A stretch of 64,000 nt of DNA from Sweltsa coloradensis (Eukaryota > Arthropoda > Insecta > Plecoptera > Chloroperlidae): positions 40,001 to 104,000 of the forward strand of contig JAMZAV010002042.1 in assembly GCA_024449915.1 (NCBI GenBank), written 5' to 3'. The number at the start of each line of letters is the position of its first letter. Position 1 is the stretch's first letter. Of the stretch, positions 11,011-23,392 are shown piece by piece. A model generated the notes under the pieces. That model was not told the origin of the DNA. It was given only the letters and a program-made list of their open reading frames with translations, and searched no databases. Position numbers and translations under genes: made by a program.

Positions 11011-14000
11011 AAACTGAAGGATCAAAGTACTTATAACATTTTAAATAATCATTTTACAAATTATTCTTAGATTCGTGTTTGATAGTTTACGTCTATTTGT
11101 CATTACTATTGAAGAACAAGATTTTACAGGTTTTTAAATCATTTAATATAATACTGTTATACTAAACTTGGATGAATACTTAAAGTGTTCCAATTTCATA
11201 AATGCCATTGCTAATAAGTGTAGCATCAGTATTCAGTATGTAAGACTGTGTACCAGACCACTCACCTGCAGTCGTGCAGCTCGGAGAGGGGTTGGTGGTT
11301 CTTATCACCTGGCAGCCACGCGATCTTCGTTCGAGTTGTGTTTTGAATGGTAGAAGTAGAAGCTTTAATTGCCTCAAAACGCCCTAGAGCTTTATTTCTT
11401 CGTGTTGGCTTTTGCATTATCTCCGATTATTTTGACAGAACGGTTTATGAAGTTTCATGCACGTGACACCAGCCTCCCTCCTCCCCCCTCCACATCGAGG
11501 GGGGCATCGTGGGGCACAGAGATGCCGTTGGCCATTTCAGAGAATTGTTTCGCGATTTATTAAGAAGTTAAGCTAAGAACCACATCGTAGTACATAGGCC
11601 TACAGCAAGATCGAGAAAATATATTTCGTGCCGAGGAATCGTGCGTAAGGCACGCAACATAAATAAAAGAAGACTTGCTTCTCGCGTAACTTTCCCTGCT
11701 ACACAAGATAATGCAGCGGAAACTTTTTTAATGCTTTTCTAAAGTGTCACTTCCTATCACAGTATGAAGTAATGTCGGCTGAGGTAGGCTTATGACGTAG
11801 CACTTTAGGTCAAGGTCATCTTGTCGAGATGAAGGAAGGGGGGCATGTGTTTTTATACCCAGGATGTGAAGTGACTCAACGATATTGAGTACTATACCAT
11901 ACTCTACAGTCTACACTACTGTATACGGCTCTAAACTGATTTTACAACCTAATACTAGAGTTTGTGTTCTTGTACGAACTTGAGTCGGTGTTTGTTTCCA
12001 AAGGGCAAAGACTACTTCTTATAGGGAAGTATGGCCCTGACTCCAGTGCGAACTCTCGTTGCAGCTTCGCGGTCCGCAGATAGAGAGAGAGACAGAGAGT
12101 TCGATGCCGACAACGGCTACCCCTCGAGTGCCGTGGCCTAAACCACTTCAGCCTGCTGCAATGGAGGATTTATCCGGTTATTACATCAGCATAACGTTAC
12201 AGTCATTTCCATTGAATTACCGAAGACAAGCGCTTGTTTTTCAGAGAAGCGTGTTCCATTAAAATGTGCTTGTTACTTCCGGAATTTGGTGGATGAATAA
12301 AGGAGAGGCCCTCTGAAACCGATTTCATTTAAGCAAATAATACGTTTGTTTACCGTTACTCAATGCAATCTCTGTATATACTACAGATTTGCGTGTTCGG
12401 AGATTTTACTTGAAGTTTCCGTTTAATCCAATACGAAAGTGGAGGCTTCACTCCATTCATTTGTCCAATCCCCGCTCGGCGTCCCGGTCCCCCTTACCCT
12501 GTTTGTCTTGCATGAATTAGGGATAAGCTCGGCGCAAATCTAGGAAACTTTAGAAAGAAATAAACTTGTTTATTTACTTAATCAGGTGGATTTATTAAAT
12601 TATTTGTCTTCCGGAGTTGCAGAGTGTTTTATTTCGCTCGCTCATCCGATCGTGTATTGGTCTTTGTATCACTATAAGACATCTATTGGCCCGGCAATTA
12701 CACCTCTTGATCCAAAGATACCATCTCCTCCTCTTTATCTCCCTTCGCCCTCTAGCACCCACAGGATTGCTGTTGTTTTCCCTAGACGAGACATAATTCC
12801 TGCAATATTTGCTGTTTTCTGCTGGGCCTGCATTCTTTCGTCCCTCTCCATTCCTCACCCCATTCACTAGTTTTTCTCTCTCTACCCTGAAAAGCTTCAC
12901 CGATTGTGAACAGTTGCGATGTCAGCTTCCTGGTCCAGAGTTTTTTCTCCCGCTTTTCATACTCCCCCTTATTGACCGGAGTCGAGTCCAAGCAGTAAAC
13001 AAGAGTTGGGGCTTGGGGGGGGGGGGGGGGGCAGGTCATCAGTCGGGTCATTGCTTTAACGACTGCTGCTTGTTTTCCTCTTGGGCCGCATCTCCCTCTC
13101 CTCTTTCTCTCTCTCACAGGCCGGTAAGATAGCTGGCTGGCCTTCCTTCTTATTGGGATGCCCGAACGTCGTTTATTGGCCTTCGAAATTCACAAACCCA
13201 ATTACCAAAACTTCTCTTCCAGAGTATAGCAATGGATGCCATTTGTTTTTAGTTGAGTGATCCGCATCGCCCCCCACTGTCCGACGTGGACCACGCATGC
13301 ACCAAGGTGTGGCACTCTGTTATCTTAAGTTGGCCAGGGTTGTGATTTGTTGGTGTCGCTCGGTCTATCTGTTCTGTTTCCTGCGCTGACCACCGGATGT
13401 TGTACGGGGGTGGACGAGCATGTACACCACACCGCACCGAGCCGCGGACGGTGGGGACGATTGGACTTGTAATTTGCTGTGCGCGCCGTGTCAAGAAGTT
13501 TCACGCGCGTTTCCGCGCCTACTCCTGGTGTTTGGGATTGGATCCTGGCCAGAAAATCACACATTTATTCCGATAATCCTTAGGCTTCCTCGCTTTCTAT
13601 CCTTTTTCATTTCCACCCCTCATTCGTTACGCTATTTCATTCTACACTTTTGCCTGTCTGTAACTACAACCTTACAATACAACCAAAACCAGCAATTTTC
13701 ATTTACATTTTCCCTTTGGTTGGGTCGGAGATTGTTCCCTGTTGTATCAGGCGACGGTCTGGTGAAACATGACCCGACCAATCGGCAATTCAAAATGTTG
13801 AGCTAGAGATGTATTTCGTTTATTTCTCCCCCGTCCCTAGTGACCCTTTAGGCGCCCCCACCCCCCTGGTGCGGGCCCGGCGCTACTCGCACTTGGATAA
13901 TGACACGCCCCCCGCGTATAACGCCACGACAATTCATTCGCTCTCTCCAGATTTCCCTGTGTGCCGTTTGTTTTTAGCGGCATGTTAAGTGGATACATGC

Positions 14001-15059
14001 ACGAAAACTTTCGTCAATCCGCAAATTATCGGTGTTGGCACTCGTGGTCGAAGAAGTGTCACTAACACGAGCTAGCCACATAAACAAACAGCTCTCTGTG
14101 GTCCAAGCTAGGGGTCCTCACGTGTCTTGACATGCGCTTCCAGCCTTAACACTTTTCCTTTACTTCGGCACAACATTCATATCTCATTCATTTCGATTAT
14201 TATAGCTTAAAAACAATTATATTATAGCCTTTTGTGAAACACATTAATTTATTAATGCGCTTTTGCGATCATTATTTTAAACTTCATAAAATGCATGTTA
14301 ATGAATTTTTTTACCAAATGCGTACTCACTAAATGTGTACATACATTGGACATAAAGTTTAGAGTAAAAACACCAAGTATAACGTGTGGCCATTCTAATT
14401 ACAACAACGCTAATCAACTAATAAGGGGCGCCTCGAGAATCATGCCACTGCCTTCTATAGTAAATGAATTAGCATAACGTATTAATTACAACATGAAATT
14501 GAAATATCCATTTCATACGCATTCAGCTTTTCGTTCTTAGAACTCGCTCTTGTTGACTGTCGGAACGGGGTGGGGGGGGGGGGGGGAGGGGTCGTCAGCA
14601 GGTAGGCGTTGTTGCCATCGGAATCCCTTTCACTAATAACACTGCACTAAACATCTTCTCTGATTAATTAACTTGAAATAATATCCAAGTATTAGTTTAA
14701 CAATAATCAGCCAAGTTGGCCAGACATTTCTCTCTACCTCACTTGGATCGAAATAATCTCTGTGTTCGGAGGCGCACACGCGTGCGTGCGTGCGGTTTGA
14801 GTTTCAGGGCATTCCCACATCTCCCCTTCACCTCACTTATCCTAAAATTAATATTTAAAAATTGGATAACGATAAACAAATTTACTATGTGCTAGACGAG
14901 GGATTTCTAGTTAAAATGACTATTCTATGTAGTATATGAGGCCTACCTACACGAAAAAAAGGTTGTTGGGCAACTCTACCTCATGCACAAAAACACGAAC
15001 ATACTCAGTTACTCTCTGTGCCTGGTAGTTCAATTACTTCTAGACTTTTTGAAACGTTT
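11011..15059. other. Long non-coding stretch with pyrimidine-rich and poly-G tracts
   Basis: Several open frames of 60-130 codons occur on both strands (for example 12595-13132 and 13420-13806), but they overlap each other and follow C/T-rich tracts with no domain or codon pattern. Poly-G runs lie at about 13014-13031 and 14568-14586. TAGGCCTA is near 11597. I see no gene. Confidence 0.4.
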
Positions 15060-15325
15060 AATTTTCGGATCCTGTGCGTTACTGGTGGTAATACATCTGT
15101 CCTGCAAGGGAGAGGACTGAGTTCGATCCCCGGTGTGAGTTGAATTGTATATGTAGGCACTTCGCTAAGACATGAGTGAGCTATGCCACGAAGTAGGAAG
15201 CGAGCGTCTCAATGTCGTAAGCGGGGATCCCTCGCCGACCTTGACGAGTAAGGGGAAGGTTCCGCTACTCTCTAGGATCTAGGTCACTCGGACATTGTAG
15301 CGCATGAGCGATCATTGTAACATTC
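15060..15325 (+). mobile_element. Possible tRNA-derived SINE
   Basis: A Box B match GAGTTCGATCCCCGG lies near 15118, with a weaker Box A type sequence (GTTACTGGTGGTAATAC) about 40 nt upstream. A ~170 bp GC-richer body follows, ending near 15320 where composition returns to AT-rich. No second copy in the window, so the call rests on structure alone. Confidence 0.4.
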
Positions 15326-17900
15326 CTTGCTATCTAACATTCAAATAGTAAATGTTTCGACGTGCACGATTCCAGTATTGTCCACTCGGGGGAGACCGCA
15401 CTCGCACCGTATGCCCCCATGTAGCTTCAAGCTTGTGATTTCGAGGGCACAGGCGACCCGGCCCGGCCAGAAGGACAGATTGAGTGAAAGTAGAAAAGCA
15501 GGTACAGAACTAACTCTCCCCAAGCTAACTAATCTCTAGCAGGGGCCGGAATGAAGGTTGTTTTATTTAGCCATGGTTCGTACGCAAATGAAAAATCCAC
15601 GAGCGCAGTTGATGACGTGTGCTAAGCCGACCACCCCGGAAATTTAATTCCATTCGCATCTGCCCCCACTCTTTGATTTCACTGGAACACCCAAACCTGT
15701 CACTTCGTTTTTTTATGTACCAACGACGAAACTTCCAACCGTTTTGGAGTTGTAGCCGAGTGGCTGTTGGTGCCAACAACTCGTCGTAGTGGCCTCTCCG
15801 CTCGTTGACAATCATTGTGCAGAATATTAAGCTGGTTTATTAATATGAGGTTTATTCTTTGTAGTCAGCGACTGGAATAACGTGTAAAGGCAACTCTATC
15901 AAAGAAGTCTGCGGCGCTTCTCAACATAGGCTGTATTCGTCTTTGAAGCGTCGGCGGTGAGGTGGTGGAGGGGGTGGGGGTGAGTGTGGGCGAACCCCAA
16001 ATCTACAACAGAAATAATCAATTCTTGAATAAGGCTGTAGGCTGGCAATTAATAGACAAATTAAATTCATGATTCATTAGCTATTCCCAAGGCCTCGTCT
16101 GCTGCAGGTTGGGTTACCACGCTAATGACAGAAGGGAAGGGGAGTTAGGCCTTTGCGTGAGCTACGTTTGTTTCTCCCTCTTGATACATTCTTCAAATAT
16201 TAAGTATGTTTTCGGTTGTGAACCGAAACGTCCAGTGAGGTTGTACTTATGAGGCGTCTCATCAGGTATTCACAAAGATATGACGCCCACCCCACAAACG
16301 AAACCTGCGCGCCCTCCTCGGAATAAATACTATTATGCCATTGTTTATTAGGCGCGCGTTGAATGGCGCCGTGGTCGGTGTCCCGTACACTCTGCACCGT
16401 GCCTGGGATCAGGCCGTGCACTCTAGCTGCCACCAATCTTGGCTGGATCCGATATGTCACCCCAAAGATCACACCACATTATTTTGAGTAGCATTATAAA
16501 ACTCCCAAATCCGCTCTAAAAAGAATGTCTCAATTTCACATAACCTGGCTCCTCCACCAAAGAGGTAATTTAGAAATTGGAGTCCCCTCCTTCCTTTCAC
16601 CTCCCCTCTATTCTCTTCATATATCTTACCGAACTACTCAGAGAACCAGTCAAGCTTAAAAACCTGCTAAAAAGCTTCTCTGCATTTTGATTTAATGAGT
16701 TTAATGTCATTATGGCGCGATGATTTTCCTCAATCCGCTCGTCCATTCCCCATTTGAGTCTCCGTATTCGGCAGTTAGAGAGGCATTCGAGGTTAGTCGT
16801 GTGGAAGTGAGCACCTTCTGAGAGCCGCGCGAGGGTTACCTAGCTCTCACTTACGCAAACCGGGTGAGCCGTGTGGATTTCAGCTCATTTTCTTCTCTTG
16901 CCTCTTTTTTTAACCCACCCTCTCGACTAACTCGAGCTATTTTTCTGAAGGGAGAAAGGAATTCGATTTGTGGCTGTAGAAAGGGGTGGCTTGCGGTCTC
17001 TGGCTGCGATGCTTACAATCAAGTGGTGTGGAGTCGCGACTCATCACATCGCTCTTAAAAGCTTTCTTGACCCCGTTACAATAATACAATTACCCCTTTC
17101 TGTACAATTCAATTACTCAATTTTCACATCGCCAATCAGTTACCCTCCAATCAAAGGTGATTTAAGGAGCTTTTACTATTAGATAATAATGTCAAGATTA
17201 GTTTCGTTTGACCTGTAGTCCCCATCTGGCTGTCCGATTGCATCTCAAAGGGGCACTTCTCGCCATTGCGTTTCCTCAATGCGGGCTTATATCTTGCGCC
17301 TGCTCGTGACGGGGCCATCTCGCGCACACCGGACATCAAACAGATACGAAACTCAAGTCAATTCGTTAGCTAGTTTAACTTGTCCAAAACTATCATCAAA
17401 ATGTTATCTGTATGTGCCATTGTAGGAAGTGAGACCTGAGACACTCTTGAACTGTGTAACTTCCTAGTCACAAGAAACAACAAACGCCATGTTATCAACT
17501 ATTATTTGTTCATAATACGATTTAAAAAAACAAAAAAAAACATGTCTCATCCATGTATCCTATGTAAACCTGTCGGAGATATAAGCTACAATCAATACTG
17601 GATTTAGCGACATTTGTTAACAGCCCCCCCCCTGCCCCTTTCCCCTCCCTTTCCAACTCTCCTGCCTATTCTCACATCGCTGCCAAACTGCGTTTCTCTT
17701 CGGATTCAAGGACAGTAAGCATAAGAAAAATTAAACATTCTTTTGTGACACAAAACATAACTCCTGGTATTTTCTTTGTAAATCTTGGGTAATATTGTTT
17801 TTTAAAAAAGAATTAAATAATGCAATGCAAAATTATTAATACCCAAAACAAACTATATTATTAGTTAAATAAATAAATTTGATATAAATTTATCCATCCA
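15326..17900. other. Non-coding stretch, no gene seen
   Basis: Open frames on both strands are short and show no recognisable domain. G-rich tract near 15970. Less AT-rich than its surroundings in parts (15.3-16.5 kb), so unique sequence is possible. Confidence 0.35.
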
Positions 17901-18290
17901 GCGATTTAGCCGCGGTCGTTTAACCAGTTCCCACTCGAACACTGAAGTTAAGCAACATCGGGCGTGGTCAGGGGTTGAGTGGGTTGCCGCTCTGCCATGA
18001 AACACACGTATATCGCTGGCTAGAGCAGACTAGGGTTCGTAAGCTTGTGTGACAGCTTCGTTCTCCTTGGCGCCGTCTGCTCAGCAGTCCGGGTTAGTGG
18101 AGGAACCTATATGACTGTCAAAAGTTACACCGTCCTTTCGGATGGGACGTAAAGCCGTTGGTCCCCTTGGTACTTTTCGGTATGAGTAGGCAATGTGCCG
18201 GTACCGGGTTTCCCCTCCTCCCTTCTCTATTAAATTTGCACTAGTGGGCTACATTGCCTGTTGCAAAAAGAGACATAAATAAATAAATTA
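17901..18290 (+). mobile_element. 5S rRNA-headed SINE with Deu-like core, copy 2
   Basis: The 5S-like head is better preserved than in copy 1 (CACTGAAGTTAAGCAACATC then GGGCGTGGTCAGGGG). The central part matches copy 1 through AGCAGTC, GAGGAACCTATATGACTGTC, GGATGGGACGTAAAGCC and GGTACCGGGTTTCCCC. After that the two copies part: this one ends CACTAGTGGGCTACATTGCC and an AAATAAATAAATT tail, with none of the CTCATCGTCTCGAA tail of copy 1. It therefore belongs to a subfamily with a different 3' end. Confidence 0.85.
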
Positions 18291-20080
18291 AATTTAGCAT
18301 TGATTAATCTATAGACCTTACGCGAATTAATAATACATTACAAACATTAAGGACTGATATTTATCATAGAAACGTAAGATTACGTAATTATTGAAAGCCA
18401 AAACTAGAGGTTCGTTCATCTGAGTCCAGTTATACGGTTAAATATTTATATTTTATCTTTGACCCACCCACGAGTCCAAGTTACTATAACTATAATGCTA
18501 AACACACAATGATGGGCACAGTTTCAAACAACACAAAGAGAAATACACGAACAAGTTTTTTTTAATTACAAAATATAGCCTGGTTAGTTACTTAGTTAGT
18601 TAGTTCCATAACAAAAATATAAATACAAAAAATCGCACTTCTTCAAAAATCATAATCATAATTATCATAGAAAACATTGTAGAAAAGAAATGAAGGTATG
18701 AAATACAAAACCTTGTAAAACGGTGATACGAGTGATTTGTATTTGATGAACTGGCATAAACAGCTGTTTAAGATGAGCGAAGTTGCAGATGATTATTGCC
18801 AATTTATGTATCAATGGTTGACAATTTGTTGGCGGTGTCTTGGATTCGGTAACGGCGGAAAATTTAGGACAACAATTTCGAGCACATGGAATTTTGAAGG
18901 AACATGATTTCTTGTAAAAAAGTTAGCATTTTCAAGGACGTTCGAGTCGAAGAAGCCATGCAGAAGTTTGAAGAAAAAATTATGTAATTTCCATTACGAA
19001 GACTTGCCATGCAGCGTTGGTATTGACTGACGAATGTTGTTGACAAAGCGCAGTGTACTCATTGCACGGTAAAATTTATATTATTTTGGTAACAAAGAAA
19101 ACTAACAAAATCTACTTCTATGCGTTCAACTTGTTAAATTTTGGTAATGCATTCAGTTTTCTTGTAGTTCTGGGTGAGAAGCATATTTTCCTTCGATAAG
19201 CCAAGAATGTGCTATGCTCATCCAGAACTTACATACGTGATGTGTATGGTGAACCTGGGGTTAAAAGGGGATTGACTCGACCCTCAGTAAGTTAAAAATG
19301 CATGACCCACCATTAGCGACGAACATATTTTTAATGGTATGCTAGCCCGCCGCCACCATCATCAATGCACGGCGAATTATGTTATGTTTGTATTCTTCTT
19401 CGACGATCGTTCCCTCTTTTGGGTGCTCCCATACCCGTGCTTGTCAAACCAATATAATTGTTTTTTACTGTATATTATTTGGGTATCCATCAAGGCGGTG
19501 ACATTGACTTGAACTGTCATCCCAAGAGTGCTCTTAACTCCAGTGTTTTTTTTTTGTGTACTTTGTTAATTGTTTTATAAGATTTTAATAAAAGTAGATT
19601 CAGTGAAAAGGTTGGTATGTGTGGTAGTGTTAGTGAGTACATACCGTTTGTATTTTAATTTATATGAGCGTTTGAAATTCAGAATATTTTTCATCAAACA
19701 AACTGCGTTTACCATGGAAACAATGCTTCATGATTTCTTTTTGACACATTTGAGCATGGTTAAATGGTTGATTGGCATTTCAAATCATAGAAAAAGAGTA
19801 TCTTCGAGGACCAAAGCCAAGGCAACTTCTATTGCCCATTCTGTGAAGAATCTTTCTTTCATTTTTCTCCTCCTTGCGGGAATTATGTGTTTTGTGTACA
19901 TCCGGGTGGAGTCATTGTACTGTCCATCACCAGCAAGATACTACAGCAATCAAAAAGTGATAGTCCATTTCTCGGCACGGCTGTTTAATTTCTCTGCCTA
20001 TGGTGCAGCTGGTCTTCCTACCCTACCAGCCCCAATGACTAGGTCACAACGGTCTACTGACAGAGAAAACGTGCGGTCTG
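18291..20080. other. Non-coding stretch before the LINE
   Basis: Mostly AT-rich without recognisable genes. A ~130 bp block at 19320-19450 (GCCGCCAC, CACGGCGA, TTTGTATTCTT, TTCGACGAT, CCCATACCCGT) has a diverged relative at 47700-47800. An open frame of 174 codons at 19570-20094 ends 8 bp before the LINE reading frame starts. Its second half (residues ~95-170) has a hydrophobic stretch and a basic end, and it could be a remnant of a LINE ORF1 or N-terminal extension, but I do not recognise it. Confidence 0.35.
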
Positions 20081-20102
20081 GCCGTAGAGTATAGGCCAAT
20101 CC

Positions 20103-21056
20103 TTGCTAGTTCTGCATGTTATGTGTGTGATCCTGATGTCTGGGGACATTGAAGTTAATCCTGGCCCAGGATCGACATCAGCAGCCATCCTTTCTCTTCT
20201 TGACAACATTAACACAGCAAACAGTGTGACATTATACCACATGAACACACGAAGTGTAGGTGGCATCAAGCTCAGTGATCTCAATATTTACTTCTCTGAC
20301 CACAGTGTGTTTTGATTTTGTCTTTCGGAAACATGGCTAAGCCATAATATATTTGATAGTGAGGTGCTTGACAGCTCTCAGTTCTCTGTTAATCGTAAGG
20401 ATCGTAAACAGATGAATCAGGCTAAATTAAAAAGAGGAGGTGGTGTTCTCACAGCAGTAAACTCGAATTTCCCTTCCAAACGGCGTGTGGATCTCGAGTC
20501 AGAAGAATGTGAAATTATTTGGGTTGAAGTGAAACTCCCAGGTGCATTTAGTCTTTTTGTTGGATGTGTTTATTTGCCTCCACCAATATCTTAAGATCTA
20601 TTGGAAGAACTCCATGTATCACTGTCCCGTGTGCAGTCCTCGCTACGACCTCAGGATAGTGTGCTACTGTGTGGCGACTTCAACTTGCCTCAAGTGACGT
20701 GGACCGCACCTCAGGATACAAACAACCATCTTCAGCCAGTATGTAACATCAACTCCCAGGTAGTGACTGCCATGTTTGAAATTATAAATGAATTCAGTCT
20801 GTGCCAAGTTAATCCATTTCCCACATGTAACAATAATTTCCTTGATCTTATATTTGTATACAATCCTGATCTGTCGATCTCTGTAAACCTAGTGGAACAA
20901 GTTGTAGTTTCTGATCACCTTGTCCTCAGCTCTGAAATAATATGTCCTGATTTAAGAAAGAACTACAAGCAAGCTAACCGTTCAAGATTCAACTGGAAGA
21001 AGACTGACTTAGATCTATTAAACTTCAATTTTATTCAATTGATTGGAATGTATTAA
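20103..21056 (+). pseudogene. LINE ORF2 N-terminus: 2A-like motif and AP endonuclease
   Basis: In one frame, interrupted by stops at 20313-20315 and 20592-20594, the translation runs from a hydrophobic leader into GDIEVNPGP. It then gives YHMNTRSVGG, LSETWLS (continuing past the first stop), a glycine-rich GGGVLTAV block, FVGCVYLPP and LLCGDFNLPQVTW, and ends with VSDHLVLSSEI. These are the successive motifs of the exonuclease-endonuclease-phosphatase fold of LINE endonucleases: the N of HMNTRS, the E of SETW, GDFN and the final SDH. The enzyme nicks target DNA to prime reverse transcription. Two nonsense codons and a frameshift near 21030 show that it is dead. The next motif block resumes in another frame at 21080. 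Confidence 0.85.
20142..20168 (+). other. 2A-like ribosome-skipping motif (GDIEVNPGP)
   Basis: GDIEVNPGP fits the D-x-E-x-N-P-G-P signature of 2A peptides, preceded by a hydrophobic run (LLVLHVMCVILMS) as in other 2A contexts. 2A-like sequences at the N-terminus of CR1-like LINE ORFs are known from sea urchin and other invertebrates. In an intact parent it could split the leader from the endonuclease during translation. Confidence 0.75.
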
Positions 21057-21462
21057 ACCAAGCGCCAAAACTTGATGATATGTGTGAAGCATTCCACAAA
21101 ACTTTGTCGCAAGTTATTAACTCAACAGTGCCAAAAATTACTGTTAATCCTACAAAGTACCCTCCATGGTTTGACAAGGACACGATATCTGCTCTAAAGG
21201 AGAAAAACCGATGTCATAAGCTTTGGAAAAACACGGGACTTGATAATGATAAGGCTGACTTCAATTAAAGCGTGCAAATTTTAAAAAACTTAAATGCCTG
21301 AAACACAAACAATATTTAATGATAATAGACTCTTCTGTTTATGAAAATCTTTAAAGCCTTTTGGACTTATGTGCGACATAAAACAACTAGATCTATAGAC
21401 GCATCCCCATTGAGGTTGAATTTAATGGCAATAAAGCAAACAGCAGCGCCACTTGCAGCCAG
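21057..21462 (+). pseudogene. LINE ORF2 linker between endonuclease and RT (frameshifted)
   Basis: Read mainly in a second frame, with a stop at 21266-21268. Recognisable linker pieces are CEAFHKTLSQVINSTVPKI, YPPWFDKDTI, KNRCHKLWK and then FKAFWTYVRHKT. The PPWFD and FW-x-Y-V blocks are typical of the region just upstream of the reverse transcriptase in CR1/Jockey-like ORF2 proteins. The reading frame changes again before the RT. Confidence 0.75.
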
Positions 21463-22278
21463 TTGTTTTCAGACTTTTTTAAAACTACATTCCAACAGCC
21501 TTTCCCGAAAGATCAACCCCGGCCACCATTTCCTGACGTATCTTCGGAGAGCTTATGCCATTTCAAGATATCACGTCGGGAGGTCGAAGAGTGCTTGAAG
21601 AATTTGAAAACAGAAAAATCTCCCGGACCTGATAAGATTCCACCTAATGTAATTAAACCCTGTAGAAGATCGCTTGCTGAGCCTCTCACAATTATTTTCA
21701 ATGCTTCTATAAATAGTGGAGTCTTCACTACTAGGTGGAAGCATGGAATAATAACACCTGTTCATAAAAAAGGAAGTAAGCACAATGTTACAAATTACAA
21801 ACCAATTTCATTACTCTCTACATTTTCCAAAGTTTTTGAGAGAATAATTCATAATAGACTCTACAATCATCTTAAGAGGTACATAGTCCCCGAGCAACAC
21901 GGCTTTGTAAAGCAACGTTCCACTGTTACAAACCTTGCTACATTTATGAGTGATATTGCTTTCCACTTTAAGAACAAGAGCCAAGTAGATGCGGTCTACA
22001 CAGATTTCAGCAAGGCTTTTGATAGCGTTGACCATGCACTGCTTCTCCACAAACTTGAAGGTTATGGTATTCAAGGTCAAGTTCTCTCACTGCTGGCAAA
22101 CTACCTCACAGGTCGAACGCAGTGTGTTGTTATTGATAACTCAAACTCCAGTTCTGAGCATGTCACGTCTGGGGTGCCCCAGGGGTCTATCCTGGGTCCC
22201 TTAATGTTCACTATGTTTGTAAATGACATACCTGCGTGTTTTCCATCAAGTAAGTGTCTTTATACGCTGACGACTTAA
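21463..22278 (+). pseudogene. LINE reverse transcriptase, N-terminal two thirds
   Basis: A 271-residue open frame. It contains SPGPDKIPP (RT motif 0/1 region), WKHGIITPVHKKG and NYKPISLLSTFSKVFERIIH (motif 1-2), the HGFVKQRST block, the first catalytic aspartate in AVYTDFSKAFDSVDH, and SGVPQGSILGPLMF (motif B/4). The frame is lost within four residues of the second catalytic box: the expected YADD is encoded in the next frame at 22260. The enzyme would synthesise cDNA on the nicked target; here it is broken by a frameshift at about 22260. Confidence 0.9.
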
Positions 22279-22890
22279 AAGTTTATAAGCCCATCAACAA
22301 AGCTAATGACTGCAATGCTCTTCAGTTAGAGCTTAATAATTTTGCCAACTGGTGTAGAACATGGAGACTTTACCTCAATGTTGATAAATGTAACGTGATC
22401 ACATATACTAACAAGAAGAAAAATTCCGTACGCTTTCAACAAATCATTGAAGGTGCTGCACTAAAAATTGTTGATTCCATCAGAGACCTAGGTGTACAGA
22501 TGTCCTCTGATCTTTCTTTTAATGACCACCTTAGCGTCGTTTCCAAAAAAAGCACTAAGAATTCTTGGGTTTATCAAACGAAATTGTGCCGCTAACTTCT
22601 CACCCAGAACTACGAGAAAGCTGTATGTATCCTTGATTCGACCCCACGTTGACTACGCCAGTATTGTGTGGAATCCACATCACGTCACAAAAATTAAGCA
22701 AGTTGAACGTATTCAGTACAAATTTGTAAGTTTTCTTTGTTTTCAAAATAATGTAAATTTTCACCGATCACATTATGCTACACTTTGTCAACAACAATTG
22801 ATTCCAACACTAGAAAGTCGACGTAGTGCAACCGACGTAATTTTCCTTAACAAACTTCTCCATAACTTCATCGACACGGACCTACTTTAA
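22254..22890 (+). pseudogene. LINE RT motif C (YADD) and C-terminal region
   Basis: It begins with LYADDLKVYKPI, which supplies the catalytic YADD box in a frame different from the upstream RT. It then reads LNNFANWCRTWRLYLNVDKC and IRDLGVQMSSDLSFNDHL. A second frameshift near 22545 moves the reading to the frame giving KALRILGFIKRNC, TTRKLYVSLIRPHVDYAS and VWNPHHVTKIKQVERIQ, which is the conserved LINE thumb/C-terminal region. It stops at 22890. Confidence 0.88.
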
Positions 22891-23392
22891 AATATAAACT
22901 TTCATATCCCTTCAAGATTTACAAGAAATTAAATCCCCTTCAAAATTCCATGTGCTCGTATTGATGTTTTTAAATTTTCTTCCATTAACCGAATTCAGGA
23001 CAGAAATTAACATCAACCACATGAAACTTCAATTACTTAAATATTTAAAGCAGCACGCAACAGCAGTTTACCAACATGACTCATCACTCTTGTCACCTAA
23101 TCAACTTTTCACCATTTTTGTATTTTATAACCTCATTTTTTCTTCATTCATCTTGGGCTATTAACCGTTTTTTATGTATATTCTTTTGTTACTCTATTTT
23201 TTTCTTGTTTGTACTTGTTGTAAAATCTTAATTTTATAGTACTTAATTTTTATAGTGTTCATATTGATTTGTATAGGTAACGTATTTGTATTATTTTGAA
23301 TGATATATTTTTCAATTGTTTAGTTTTAGCTATACCTAACACTTGTGGGTTTAATACCTGTTGTTAGAGATAATAAATAATATATAAAAAAG

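Larger units (their letters stand above)
20081..23392 (+). mobile_element. Decayed LINE of the CR1/L2/Jockey group with a 2A-type motif
   Basis: One ~3.3 kb non-LTR retrotransposon read on the plus strand: 2A-like motif (20142-20168), apurinic-type endonuclease (about 20220-20960), linker, reverse transcriptase (about 21550-22500), C-terminal region to 22890, then an AT-rich 3' UTR ending in AATAAATAATATATAAAAAA. The 3' UTR can form CTAACA/TGTTAG near 23335-23367. Several frameshifts and stops make it inactive. The exact 5' end is uncertain and may lie further upstream. The endonuclease and RT sequence style (YTDFSKAFDSVDH, SGVPQGSILGPL) fits CR1, L2 or Jockey clades; I cannot separate them by eye. 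Confidence 0.85.

Noticed and set aside
12595..13132. Overlapping ~100-codon frames on both strands
   Set aside because: Composition-driven (pyrimidine-rich on plus); mutual overlap and low-complexity residues argue against coding.
13420..13806. 128-codon plus-strand open frame
   Set aside because: C/T-rich, overlaps other open frames on the opposite strand, no domain and no start context. I would expect frames like this by chance in such sequence.
19570..20094. Host gene of 174 codons
   Set aside because: No recognisable domain, AT-rich codons, and it directly abuts the LINE; kept only as a possible LINE remnant.
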